From NCBI RefSeq assembly GCF_021869535.1, contig NW_026262712.1, positions 45,428,884 to 45,492,883 on the forward strand: a DNA stretch of 64,000 bases, read 5' to 3'. This DNA comes from Mytilus californianus (lineage: Eukaryota > Mollusca > Bivalvia > Mytilida > Mytilidae). The notes below the pieces were generated by a model. That model searched no databases. It was not told where the DNA came from and worked only from the letters and a program-made list of their open reading frames with translations. Below, one piece after another: positions 19,524 through 31,015 of this stretch. The stretch's first letter is position 1. The number at the start of each line of letters is the position of its first letter. The translations under genes were made by a program, and so were the position numbers.

Positions 19524-21302
19524 TTATAGTGGAGCGATAGAACCAGCATTTTTTATATCTGGGGGAAGGCTATTCCAAAGTCGAACTGTTGATGGAAGGA
19601 AACTATTCATATAATAATTAGTTCGACAGGGTACTGATGGAAAATTATTTGCATAACGAGTTCTGTACTGGTGTATGTTTCTAAACTGATCGGGTATGAT
19701 ATCATTTAGATAACAAGGGGTCTTTCCATTCACCATATTATGAAAAAGTAAAAGTTTATGCTTATCTCTTCGCTGTTGTAGAGTCTCCCATCCGCATTCT
19801 GCCAAAAGTAAGCGTAGACTGGTGAGTTTTGTTGCACCAGTAACGATACGTGCAGCATCGTAATTTATATGTTCAAGCTTGGCTTTTAAGTATTCGGGAC
19901 AGTTATCCCAGACAACATCAACATATTCAAGTAATGGGCGTACGCAGCTAAAATACATATTTTCAAGAGATCTTCTGTCAAGCCTAAATTTTAGGCGACG
20001 CAGTAAGTTTAGTCGAGGTAATGTCTTTGATGTAATTTTTTCGATGTGATGATTCCATGTTCCATCACTCGAGAACGTTAATCCTAAGTGCTTATGAGTT
20101 TGAACTCTTTTTATTATGACGCCATTCATATTCAAAGGTGGATGATAATCTGGTTCGCTTTTTCGTGAGAATACAATGGATTCTGTCTTATACGGATTAA
20201 AATTTACTAACCATTTATCCGCCCAGTTATTTATTTTACGCAAGTTGTAGTTTAAAGAAATCGATGAAACTAGTGGTTTATCTACAACAGCATAGATGCA
20301 TGTATCGTCCGCGAATAGTTTAATCTTACAGCTTACTTCGTTAATAATGTCATTAATATAAATGAGGAACAACAAGGGCCCAAGAATTGAACCCTGGGGT
20401 ACTCCAGCATTAACATCCGCCCAGGAAGATTCTACTCCGTTTATGACAACCCTTTGTTTTCTGTTCGACAAGTAATCTTTAAGCCACAGGAGAAGGTCAC
20501 CAACAATTCCCATCCTTTGCAACTTATAGAGCAATCCCTTATGCCACACACGGTCGAAGGCTTTACTTATATCGAAAAATATTAACCTAATATCTTTGCC
20601 TTCGTCTAAGGCTTTGCTAAGAACGTTACAAATATATAACAGCTGATTTCTTGTCGAATCGTTAGGCATGAAACTAGACTGGTGCTCGGTAATCAAAACT
20701 CGTATGAAGTTAAATACGTGCTTATATACACAACGCTCGAAAACTTTACTCATCGCCGAGAGAAGAGATATTGGACGATAATTACTAAGGATGCTTTTAT
20801 CATCATTCTTGAAACAAGGAATTACATTAGCTAGCTTCCATGCGGACGGGAACAATTTTGTTCTAAGACTTAAGTTGAAAATAGCGCGTAATGGTTTTGC
20901 TATAATATCGGCAACCGGCTTGAGAATACGACCGCTTATAGCGTCAGGCCCCGAAGCCTTGTTGACATTTAGAGTTTGAAGAATGTTTTTAACTTCGTAC
21001 GTTTCGAAAACGATACTACTTAATCGTCTATCTAGAGGGATGTCGTCCTTAGGCAGTAATTTATTGCTATCGTCGATATTAGACTGTGGCGCAAAATAGT
21101 CATTGAATGCCTCGGCCTTTTGTTTATCGTCATCAATTACAAAGCTGTTTAAATTGATAGGCGGGATATTCATGTCTCGAGATTTTAAGTTTGTTATGTG
21201 GTAGGCTAAATTCCACCAAACTTTGGTTGAAGACATGGTCGTTCTAAGCTTTTCGATCAATTTGTCATAGTATTTTGTCTTCTCGTTCCGTATTACGTTC
21301 AC
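19524..21302 (-). CDS. LINE ORF2, reverse transcriptase part
   Basis: The 592-residue frame covers the reverse transcriptase. Visible motifs, by residue, are NKASGPDAISGRILK (114-128), NYRPISLLSAMSKVFER (174-190), the first catalytic Asp in FFDISKAFD (242-250), GVPQGSILGPLLF (300-312) and the catalytic FADD (330-333). Thumb and connection regions follow. The active-site residues are intact. The frame begins at a GTG just after the endonuclease frame stops, so the two were originally one polypeptide and a single-base shift near 21300 separates them. Activity in this copy is unlikely, but decay is slight. Confidence 0.85.
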   Translation of the reverse strand: MNVIRNEKTKYYDKLIEKLRTTMSSTKVWWNLAYHITNLKSRDMNIPPINLNSFVIDDDKQKAEAFNDYFAPQSNIDDSNKLLPKDDIPLDRRLSSIVFETYEVKNILQTLNVNKASGPDAISGRILKPVADIIAKPLRAIFNLSLRTKLFPSAWKLANVIPCFKNDDKSILSNYRPISLLSAMSKVFERCVYKHVFNFIRVLITEHQSSFMPNDSTRNQLLYICNVLSKALDEGKDIRLIFFDISKAFDRVWHKGLLYKLQRMGIVGDLLLWLKDYLSNRKQRVVINGVESSWADVNAGVPQGSILGPLLFLIYINDIINEVSCKIKLFADDTCIYAVVDKPLVSSISLNYNLRKINNWADKWLVNFNPYKTESIVFSRKSEPDYHPPLNMNGVIIKRVQTHKHLGLTFSSDGTWNHHIEKITSKTLPRLNLLRRLKFRLDRRSLENMYFSCVRPLLEYVDVVWDNCPEYLKAKLEHINYDAARIVTGATKLTSLRLLLAECGWETLQQRRDKHKLLLFHNMVNGKTPCYLNDIIPDQFRNIHQYRTRYANNFPSVPCRTNYYMNSFLPSTVRLWNSLPPDIKNAGSIAPL

Positions 21303-22462
21303 AGTTTTGTTTCGACTTCTGCGAAATTGTAGTCAATTTCGGGACTATTTGCCTTTTTCGCCTTCTTATAAATACGGTTTCTTTTCCTAATAGTCCTGTG
21401 TATGTAATTATTCATCCACGGAGGATCGGTTTTCCTGACTGTGATTGTTTTATTTGGAATAGCTTTCGAAGCAAAATCTATTAATAATTCGGAAAATCTC
21501 TCGACAAGCGAATCGACATTATTGCTAGATTCAATAAAATCGTTCCAGTTAACATATGAAAGCATCCTACGGAAAAGGTCGTAGTTGCCTCTGTCGTACA
21601 ACCATATTTTGCGTTTGAAACACGTATTTGACGGTTTGTGAAATTTTAGTATACCGTAAACAGGAGAGTGATATCGAATATTGGCGGGAAGAAACGGTTG
21701 GCCTACATGGACCAAGTCTACTGCGTTCGAGTTGTTACTTAAAACCAAATCAATAATAGATGCTGAATTTTCACAAAAATTTGTAGGTTCCGCTACAAAT
21801 TGGGTCATGCCATATCTTGTGAAAATTTCCTTCATCTTAGATTGCCGTGGATTCGTTTGGTCGTCATTAAAATCGCCTACAATTAAGATGGTCTCAATGC
21901 CAGTATCTGAAGCGAGATCAAAAGAATGCTCTATAAGGTTCAACAAATGTTGTGATGAGTTGGGAGGCCTATAGAAAGTACCGAGCAAAAAGGGTCGATT
22001 TTGTTTTAACTTTAGTTCTAGCCAAACACTTTCTACCCCGTTTACTTCTAAGTCACATCTCCGTTTTGCAGAAAGATAACTTTTCACATAAACAGCCACC
22101 CCACCACCGATACGATCTACTCTGTCGTGCCAAAACGGCTTTACAAAATTGTCTAACAGAACATCATTTTCGAGAACATCTGGCTTTAACCAAGTTTCCG
22201 TAAAGCAGAGTATATCCAGGTGCTGAAGTTCGACATTTATTGAATCTAGTTTAGGCTCTAAACTCTGAACATTTAAATGCACAAATGATATAAATTTGGA
22301 GAGACAATGCTTGAATTCACCAAAGGAGTGGTCTGATACGGATGACAATGTGGATTTATCTGAAGAATATAGCGATGATGGACCAGGATTTTTTTCTATG
22401 TCCCCAGACAAAAGCAAGACTAATATCAATATAAATAGCACAATAAATAATACAATTTTCAT
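21299..22462 (-). CDS. LINE ORF2, N-terminal 2A and AP endonuclease
   Basis: The open frame reaches 22654, but I favour the Met at 22462. It opens with MKIVLFIVLFILILVLLL, a hydrophobic signal-like segment, followed directly by SGDIEKNPGP, a 2A ribosome-skipping motif. The AP-type endonuclease comes next: FVHLNVQSLEPK (Asn), LCFTETWL (Glu), GTFYRPP, IVGDFNDD (Asp-x-Asn), SIIDLVLSN and YHSPVYG, where the catalytic His appears as YHSP. It cuts target DNA for target-primed reverse transcription. The frame ends at 21299 with a stop that overlaps the start of the reverse transcriptase frame. Known precedent: 2A peptides occur in some CR1/L2-like LINEs of sea urchins and molluscs and can double as signal peptides. 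Confidence 0.8.
   Translation of the reverse strand: MKIVLFIVLFILILVLLLSGDIEKNPGPSSLYSSDKSTLSSVSDHSFGEFKHCLSKFISFVHLNVQSLEPKLDSINVELQHLDILCFTETWLKPDVLENDVLLDNFVKPFWHDRVDRIGGGVAVYVKSYLSAKRRCDLEVNGVESVWLELKLKQNRPFLLGTFYRPPNSSQHLLNLIEHSFDLASDTGIETILIVGDFNDDQTNPRQSKMKEIFTRYGMTQFVAEPTNFCENSASIIDLVLSNNSNAVDLVHVGQPFLPANIRYHSPVYGILKFHKPSNTCFKRKIWLYDRGNYDLFRRMLSYVNWNDFIESSNNVDSLVERFSELLIDFASKAIPNKTITVRKTDPPWMNNYIHRTIRKRNRIYKKAKKANSPEIDYNFAEVETKL
22379..22405 (-). other. 2A ribosome-skipping motif
   Basis: The encoded residues GDIEKNPGP fit the consensus D-V/I-E-x-N-P-G-P exactly. Skipping between Gly and the last Pro would release the hydrophobic leader from the endonuclease-reverse transcriptase. 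Confidence 0.85.
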
Positions 22463-22699
22463 TATTACACAATATATGATACAACACTTTGGTAAAAAAT
22501 TTAGTATCCAAGCCCGACTGTGTTTGGCTTCCTTTTGACAAAATATCTCATTATTAACTGTTGAATTTTCTTTGAGATTAAATCTGGTTTTTAATTCAGA
22601 TTTACATATGATTAACAATAATATTACATGTATGGCTCCCAAACTATGCTGCATAAATAAGTTTACAAAACAAAATCATCTAAGTTTAACAACTTATTT

Positions 22700-23560
22700 T
22701 CCCTAACTCTTGTGGCTCGATTGTAAAAGAGTCCCACTCTGACTTTGTAAAGTGCGCTGGAAATACCCATCAAGTTACTTTGGTATCCCAAGAAGCGTAA
22801 CAGTGAGTCAGAGTGGTCATTTCTTCTACATTTAACACTTTCAGCCTTAATATATATATAAAATTGTCAACCGTGCTATTTACATTTCCATAAATTATAA
22901 CAAAATAACGACAAATAATAATAAACATATTTACACACTTAATTTTAGTTTGGTGAGTTCGAATACACATCTCCAGAGAGAGATTTATATTAAAATTGTC
23001 AGTACAACTTAATTTATTGGACCGTGGGATTTTTATTAGGTCAGGTGACCAGATTGATGAACGGCAAAATAAAATATAAACAAAAATGTAAGTAGTGGCC
23101 AAACAAAGTGTAAACAACGAGACAATAAACTACTATAATTAGATAACATATTGAATTGATACGGGCAGTATTAAATCCTTCTATTTGACTAGCTCAAAAA
23201 CTTTTCTACCGTGAACAAAAGAAAGCGAGAAAAAAAAATTAACTTCTTTTGACGAACAAAGCCTAAAGTAGAATTGACTTTTTGAATATGTGAATTTACA
23301 TATTTTTTGAATGTTGAATTTATTCTTTTTCTATCTTTAAAAGTTAACGTTATATTAGACAGGGTACGCTTTAAATAACAGAAGAATACATTTCTTTCAT
23401 GTTCCAAAAAATACCTTTAAGTCACTAAAGTTAATGCTATACATTGAGTTTTGCAAGTACATAAATTAATGAAAGTATGTAGATGAAGTCAAGACTCTCC
23501 TGTGTTCAAATTAAATTAGATAACACAGTACAATATGCAAAATGTTTTAATTGATTTAAA
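22700..23560. other. Non-coding stretch between LINE fragments
   Basis: It is AT-rich, with a short TA tract near 22850. No domain-like reading frame is found on either strand. Confidence 0.4.
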
Positions 23561-23565
23561 GTACA

Positions 23566-24030
23566 TCAAGACATTATTCCAAACATCTGCGGGTACATCG
23601 CTTGGGCCCCGCTTTGGTATTGCATCATTTGTGGAGTAAACATCATGTTGTTTGGTAGATAATGAGGAGTACAAGGGGAACGTGCGATAGGCATATCAAC
23701 AACATTGTGTTCTATATCACTTTGTCTTGGACCTGGTTTACCGTTTATGAAGTCTTTCAATTCAGATTCGGTAGATACAATGCGTATATCGTCATTTATG
23801 GCTGTTAAGAATATTTTTCCGTCCCATACTGAGGTAGATTTTAGTTTACCCTTTCTCACTGCTTCACGAGCTAAGAAAGCAACTCTACTACGTGCCTTGG
23901 TCAAGTCCTGACTTATTCCAGCACCATGTAAATCTGGGATATTTCGAATATTTTTTGTTGCCTTCAAAAATTCATCACGTTTCTGACTTAATGCAGATAT
24001 GAAAAGATTAACGTACTGTTTATTCAGAAA
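23566..24030 (-). pseudogene. LINE ORF1-like RNA-binding fragment
   Basis: The frame, open from about 24030, reads ISALSQKRDEFLKATKN, IPDLHGAGISQDLTKARSRV, FLAREAVRKGKLKSTSVWDG, KIFLTAINDDIRIVSTESEL and a Met/Pro/Gln-rich tail. The pattern 'DLT.AR...LAR......KSTWV..GKIF' resembles the C-terminal nucleic-acid-binding domain of retrotransposon ORF1 proteins related to the baculovirus FP25K C-terminal fold. The N-terminal coiled coil is missing. It sits 5' of the CR1-like LINE on the same strand, about 0.9 kb away, but whether it belongs to that element is unknown. Confidence 0.5.
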
Positions 24031-24239
24031 TTATTGTGATGTTTTTATTATTGCGAATAATGCGACTGGGGGAAGAGGGGGAGGGGTTATCGCAAAAATA
24101 AAAACTCGCATTCTGAAATCTGACACACATATTTGTATGCAGATTTTCCTGTACTCGCAGAATATATCTTCTTTTTTTCTAAATATGCAGACTTATTTAA
24201 CCAAACTTTTTGATACATGTATGTGATGATACTCAAATG

Positions 24240-24620
24240 ATATTCATCATTCAAAGCGGTCCTGTTTACTAGTTTCCGTAGGATCATGTTAACTTTATCT
24301 TGGAGCAGACCAGACCAAAGTAAACTTTTACTAGAACAAGTCTGGTTCGGACATTGCAGTCCAGATCAATGACTGCTTTTAAAAGTAGACCTGGTCACAC
24401 GTTAACTTGTGTGTAGGACTGGTTGTGGCAAAGTTAAGTCCAGAATTAACTTTAATATTTGAGCTGTCATAAGGAAAATTTTCGGGAAGTCATAAAAACA
24501 GTCATAGGACTGAGTCAGCTTTTTAAGTTAACAAGAAATCTGTCTTAAAACAAATCGGAGCAGTCATAAATCCTGTCCCAAGTTAACTTTCACCAGTCAT
24601 AAAGTCTGGTTAACTAGCTG
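24240..24620. repeat. Word-dense region (GTTAACT and CAGTCATAA words)
   Basis: GTTAAC/GTTAACTT-like words occur about seven times and GTCATAA/GTCATAG words about five times in 380 bp. No fixed period is visible. It may be a very diverged tandem array or MITE. Confidence 0.35.
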
Positions 24621-24977
24621 TACAGGTTAGGGCTGCACACATCTGTATAGTGAAACACTAAGTCCGAATAAATTGCTCAAAAGCATGGTCGGAATGTTCC
24701 ACAAAAGACTTTCAACAATCATATCGACATCAGACTATATGTTAGAACACTTAAGAGAAAAGAAAAGACAGCATATCTATAATTTTACGCTTTAGACACC
24801 CTCCTATATACATATCTGAAGAATAACTCTATCAATAAAGGCAAGTTCAGCCTGTACGATGTGACGGTAGCAACTAAAACACTTGGAAACTGCTCAGTGT
24901 ATGGAATCAATATGACGCCCAAGAATTAATATTATTTTTATCTAGTAAAAACTTATCAAAGATACCAGGCTTATTAT

Positions 24978-25018
24978 ATGCTAAACACACGTTTCGTCTA
25001 CAAATAACTCATCAATGA
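24978..25018 (-). ncRNA. Degenerate hammerhead-like motif
   Basis: On the minus strand, TTGATGAG, a weak stem II (GTTA...AGAC), GAAA and CGTGTGTTTAGCATA are in hammerhead order. The first core base is changed (C to T) and stem I is poor. It is best read as a decayed member of the hammerhead-bearing repeat family. Confidence 0.35.
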
Positions 25019-25062
25019 AAAGCGTATTAACAAACCAGACAAAAAGATTGAATTAAGAACAA

Positions 25063-25317
25063 TCAAAATACAAACACATAAGGACACACAGGGAACCTAT
25101 TGAAAACAAAAATTATAACTTCCGTTTTTTTTTTTCTTTTAACACAGTACTGATATTCCTGTTCTAATGCAATTCTAAATTGTGTCAAAATAAACATTCC
25201 AAATATCCCAGTAAAAGCTATTGCGCGACGTTGTTGCCAATGACTCCGACCGTCAACCGTGGAATTGTCATCAGTTATCGTCCAATCAAAAGTGGCTTTA
25301 CATATAATGTATTTCAA
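25063..25317 (-). CDS. Possible small ORF or exon, unrecognised
   Basis: The 84-residue frame contains SHWQQRRAIAFTGIFGMFIL and TQFRIALEQEYQYCVKRKKK. A hydrophobic stretch lies between charged segments, as in a single-pass membrane protein. I recognise no family. There is no clear start context, and the poly-A tract after the lysines argues for chance or a processed remnant. Low confidence. Confidence 0.2.
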   Translation of the reverse strand: MKYIICKATFDWTITDDNSTVDGRSHWQQRRAIAFTGIFGMFILTQFRIALEQEYQYCVKRKKKTEVIIFVFNRFPVCPYVFVF

Positions 25318-25319
25318 TT

Positions 25320-28300
25320 TTTTTTGTACATTCAGGTGGTGAAAGACAAACTTGTCAATGGAAACATTTAAAATTGTATGAACTCCAAAAAAGTTGAAAA
25401 AGATGCGTCAACATGGTTAAAATCGATTATGCAAACATCACCAGTCATATAAACCCAGAGCCATACTAAGTCGCAAGCTCTGGTACTACGAAATACGAAG
25501 TTAACAAATTAAAAACGGAGATAATTGTTTTATAGATCAAAACCTTGTCCATCACCGTGAGCAGCATGAGCAAGATTTGAAAATGACGCAGACCCTCTGT
25601 CTTTGTGGTATCTTTAAATGATCAGTTGGACATATGGGGACTCTCTAGTAATCTGATTACAAGTCTTCAGCGAAAGGACATTATCAATAAATCTGAAAGC
25701 AAAATTTAACGCTTATGTTCTTGTTTTTCTATCTGTCTTTAAGAAGGTTTTGTATAAGTTTCTTTCATTAAAGTAAAGAAACATTTCGGCTATCAGGAGA
25801 GCACAATAGTACCAACTGGAATCCCAACGGTCAGATGCAATATCAATCTACAATACTCAACAGATATATTGTCGATAAAAGTGTTTCCCAAACAATTTTC
25901 ATTTTTTTTTTTTGACTTCGTCAACCAATGTGTTTTACAATTGATAACATAATAAAAAAAACATTAAACTTTCTTCCTTATTATATCTTGTTTTCAGCAG
26001 TCTATTTTAATATTGTGTCTATCTATCCTTGCACTCTAAAAATCCAAAAGAAGTAAAAGTACAATCAAAGCTGCATAGAATAGACATACAATTGAAATTC
26101 CGTTTTAGATTGATAATACTGCTGTCAAATCTAATTACCACCATCTTTAAAGTAACACAATACAGGATTTTTGTTTTCCAAAATAATTTGTAGACGTTTT
26201 AATGTTTCCTGGTCGCTTGACACTTAAGATTTTAATATTCTATATACTAAAAATGTTTTATTATTAATTGAAGACTCCATTTTAGAATTAATTCTTTTTC
26301 AAACGTATAGAAAATAGAATGGATGTATTATAAACAAATATGTTAATCAACTTTTCATTTTTACTCAATCATATTTTATTGTCTACTGAATATCCCTTTT
26401 ATTTGATTTTGAAAAACTTATAAACTTAGAGCAAGTGTCCAAAATTTGGTATAAATTGACAAATCTGATTTGTGCGTGAATGGGTGTTATTAAATACTAA
26501 GTTAATAATTTTAGAAGTTTGTAATATTTGTAAATTCCTGTTATGAATTAAGTGTTATATGTATGGCTACGTATCAGCTGATTAAGTGAAAAAAACAAGA
26601 CGACTGGGGTATAGAAACATGGTCTGTGAAGTTTTAGTTCGAGAACTTTTCCAAGATAAAATATTTATGCTCCAGGCCAACTTACACTTTTTGTACAGTG
26701 TCAATCCAAATTTACCGTCATCATCCCGTTTGGCTTACTTTACAGAACAAACCTAATAATTGTGTTCTTATATTTGTTCTTGCTCTAAATAGGAATGGCA
26801 TAATGTCCATTGGACGAAAAGCAAATAGATAATTCGTCAATAAGGAAATCTAAATGATGATTCTAATGCATTTTCAAAATACACATTATTTCGCTATAAA
26901 AAGATAAAGATTCTAAAGTTAAAGAAAAACAAAGGATATGAGGTATCAATCCATGACACAAAATCAGAACATGCACAGGGACAGCGTTTTATTGCTCATT
27001 TTAGAACATTACTAAGTTTATATTATATATATTAAACGTTATATGATATCAATGTGTAATACTTTTTGAAATTTCTTAAAGCATGCCGTGGCAAAATACA
27101 AACACAAAAACAAACGGCATAAGTATTGTGACACCAGGAAAACTATACTTTTGTTATATTCATTTCCACTAAAAATGCTGCTAAAACTAAATATCTTATA
27201 AAAAATACGATTTATAATACTAGAAAGTTAAATTGTTATAAAAATCATACCTTTTCAGGAAAAGAATTAGTCTTTCTTAGATCCAGTTCAGAAGTAAATG
27301 GAAGATTAATTACGATTTTTCAATATTTATAGATTTTATTCTATCTATTTCGTGACGCAATGGGAACATTAGCAATACCACGAATGGAGGTGATGCAAAC
27401 TTCAATTGACCAATCAAATACACTGTCTGGATTGTGTAAAACGTGAGAGCCAACTGTCCTAAATAAACTGCTTCGCCCATTTACGTGACAACAAATATGG
27501 CATAATTGTTTAAAACTGTCCAACGTGTCACGTAAGACGTAAAATAGAGAGATACTTTAGAAGTAAAAAAAAAGTATCGGTTTTGTGTCACTGGCTATTA
27601 CTTTCGATACGTTGCTACTATTTGATGTTTGAAATGATTGTACATTAATTTATATAACGTATATCACTATAAGTTTAAGTATTTCAATCGTAACATATAC
27701 AATACTATAAGTGTGATTTTACTCTAAGTGGGTTATACATTTGTAGTAAACGTGTTCTGTTGTAAACTAGCGGTTACTGCAATTCAATTAAACATTAATG
27801 AGTTTTATAAATATTTTAAAAAATGGACAGCTTAATCTTAAAGATCAAATTGGATTTAACACGAATATCCAAAAACCATCTTAACCAATTTTACCTTTCG
27901 TTATTTTTTCGGTTTTTGCTATGGCATTGTTAGTTTGTTTTCAACTTATGAGTTTATATATCCCTTTGATATCTATCGCCCCTAATTAAAGACTTGCAAT
28001 CGTAATCAAGAAATATATGAGCCTCCCATAACATCCGGTTTTGAACTTTTTTTTACACTGCCACATGTGGAGTTGATTGGAGTAAATATATTTTTATATT
28101 CCGATTGTTTTAAGTGGAAATTCTGAGTCAATGGTAATTTGAATTATAACTTACACATGTTTTATTTTTAGCTCTAAATTATTTAAAATGATTTGTAAAA
28201 ATGGTATGGATTTAAATTATGCATTATAAATGAATCACCATACTGGCATGAAGTAAACTGTCAATATTTAAATCCAAAATTGATTTTTATCTTTGAGTCA

Positions 28301-30850
28301 TTTTGCTTGTCTTCAAATATTTCTAAATATGCAAACACAATTAAGATAAAACGAAATATCAATACAGAACTGTAACGTCCAGACTTTTGCAATGAGATAT
28401 GATGTCCAACGCTTTTTTTCACCTAGACAATATTTTTCGTCAATAATCATATGGTCAACAATTCGAACAAAGCTTTAGAGGATAGAAAATTAAATTTGAA
28501 ATTGTCTACCTATCTTACTGTTTGAAGAATTAAGTTATAAAGAAATGGATTAATGTATGTGCATGAAAGTTCTGTTATAATTTTTATATGAAATTAAATG
28601 CATGGAACAGTGCAAGTTAATTGGAACGAAAAGTACCAAGATCGGTGAAAACTATTATAAAAAGCAATAATATGTGTTGTCTTTTTTCCTCAAAAAACAC
28701 CATCACATAATAAAACGATGTTCATATAAAACAATAGAATTTAATCAACATCTAGTTTTGACAGCAAATATCTGATAGTGATAAACTTAAAAATATATAG
28801 AATATTAACCAATAAACATTTCCAATAAATCATAAATCATTTTGATATTTTTCTCATGCCATATTTCTCCTTTAAACTATTTCAGTTCAATCTAATGAGC
28901 TTTTCATTCGTCACTTCTGTTAGAAATTTTACTGATGTCTTCCTTTACATAGGCCTAATTCAAACTTTAAAACCACTCCATACTGAATAATGGAGGTTTT
29001 TTAAGTACCAGAGTTCATTTGGCTGTTTTGAAATGAAAATCACATACTACATAAACAGGAATTGCCAAAAATAGTTGGCAGTCCTATTGACCATAGCAAC
29101 TAACAACATCCAAATCCTACGAAAAATTAGACATACAAACGAATAAAGACAAACAATAACAAAAATACGTGGTCCACTTAACCCGCCTGACACAACCTAT
29201 CGCTTAACTATCTAGACATTATACATAGAAAGAATTTAACAAATTACAAGTTGTAAAACATGAGCGCAAATACTCTTTTGACTATTATTAAAAATTGAAC
29301 TTTATATCCATGAAGAAAATTCCTTCATTAGTACATATGAAATTCAATAGTTCATTAATTATTATGAAGTTATCAACTATCAATAAATCAATTAATGATT
29401 AATATTAAAAAAAAATTATTTTGTAAGTACCTAAACTGGAAGGCACAATCAAATACGAAGTTAAAGAGATTTTGCTTCATTCTGTTATATTTTGTTATAT
29501 TTGTATATTTGAAAATATGTACTTCAGTTACATGCAAAAGATATACGTAAAAGTTATGTTTAGAAATGGAATTGAAATGTAAATGTTTGAACAGTCCTTT
29601 GAACATATTGTGTTCATCGTATCGAGTGACTACTTTTATTATATGTAATTGATGAAATAAAAAAGTGTATGTTTTTTTCAGTATTAATCATTTCACGCCT
29701 TAAATATGATCAATTCTGCTAAACTAATGATAAAATATATCGTTTAGTATAATGAACAAGGTCAAATCTAGCTGATGGAGAGATGTACTAGTAAACACCG
29801 GGAGATGTCAAGATGAAATCGTTAATATTAACACCCAGACCTTCCTGTGATAATGAATCAACATTCAAGCTATAATGTTATAAAGTATTAATAACTAATT
29901 TTATTTATAAAACACGGCTTCAAAATACTGTTTTCACACAATACCATCTTTTTTAATCATGAAAAGCATGTGTTTATATTCCAACTAAATGTGAAGCAAT
30001 GACAGTCTTTATAACATTCCATGGTATCCGAAAGACAGCCCGAATTGTCAATTTTATGGATCGGTGCAGTTGTCTTTTGGTCGAGATGTTTTATATCCAT
30101 CTGCAATTCGCAATCTCGTAAGCAGTGATTTTCCAGGTCAGATATTTGGTTTCATATTGTTGGTGATGGTGCGTTCTATTGTACTGTTTACATTTCTATA
30201 CCGTTGACTCAATTATTTACATTTATCAATGTCGATATTTTTATATATAAAATATTTTGGTTCACTGAATTATCCGGCTATCATTTTCGACATTAGTATT
30301 TACAATATTCCACAAATTAGGTTTAGCTTGACAATTTGGATCGTCGCTTCTGAACAACTCAAAGGGTAAGAATTGTCCTTATCGTCACGCGAAAAGCTTG
30401 TTCTTATTATTGTTATTCGTCAGATCACACAGCTACACTTAATATAGGGTACTACATTCCCTCCATCAGTATAACGAGTGGAAATGTTTGTCTGATGCCA
30501 TGGTGAGATCAAATGGATTTCTCGTAGAATATTTTTGGTTTCTTGTACTTTCAGATTATTATATTTTACCGCAATTTTACAATCAAATTGTCTTTATCAG
30601 TCGTAATTTGATTCCCTTGTCATTCGAAAAAATTTGTTCTTATTTCATTAATTATATGTCCTTATTTATCAATATAACTCTATCCTGAATCGACTAACAT
30701 ACATTACATGATTATGAAAGGTGTGTATATGAATGTTATAAATATTGTACAGGACTTACATTCATAACAACTGATTCTGGTCAAATTAGTTTTGTAGTCG
30801 AATTCGTGTTCAAAATTATGGCTGTGGATGACATTCGTGTTTACACCAAT
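25320..30850. other. Long non-coding stretch
   Basis: It is AT-rich throughout with only short chance frames. I recognise no domain, array or element. The small frame at 27341-27523 (minus) is Cys-rich by chance rather than domain-like. Confidence 0.4.
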
Positions 30851-30861
30851 GTATTGAAGCA

Positions 30862-31015
30862 TGAAAACTCGCCCTACTGCCAACTCGTTCCAACTTTCCA
30901 CCATTCACCAACTTTCCAATGATTCGCCAATTTCCCACCATCTCGCCCCTTTCATGCAAACCAACTCGCCCAAAACATCCATATGACTCGAACAAGTCGC
31001 CAAAATTCTCTCAAT
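30862..31015. repeat. Diverged short-word repeat (CCAACT/CTCGCC)
   Basis: CCAACTCGTT, CCAACTTTCCACCATTC, CCAACTTTCCAATGATTCG, CCAATTTCCCACCATCTCG and CCAACTCGCCC follow each other. The strand is strikingly poor in G. This looks like a decayed minisatellite with a unit near 17-20 bp. Confidence 0.45.

Larger units (their letters stand above)
18915..22700 (-). mobile_element. CR1-like LINE with 2A motif
   Basis: A non-LTR retrotransposon reads from about 22.7 kb down to an AT-rich end near 18.92 kb, where ATTTATTT words (TTTATTTATC on the minus strand) suggest the 3' tail. It has an AP-type endonuclease, reverse transcriptase and a C-terminal Cys-rich motif. Two single-base shifts (near 21300 and 19524) break one long frame. 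No ORF1 is attached. The hydrophobic segment plus 2A at the N-terminus is the distinguishing trait. The clade call is inference from overall motif style. Confidence 0.75.
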
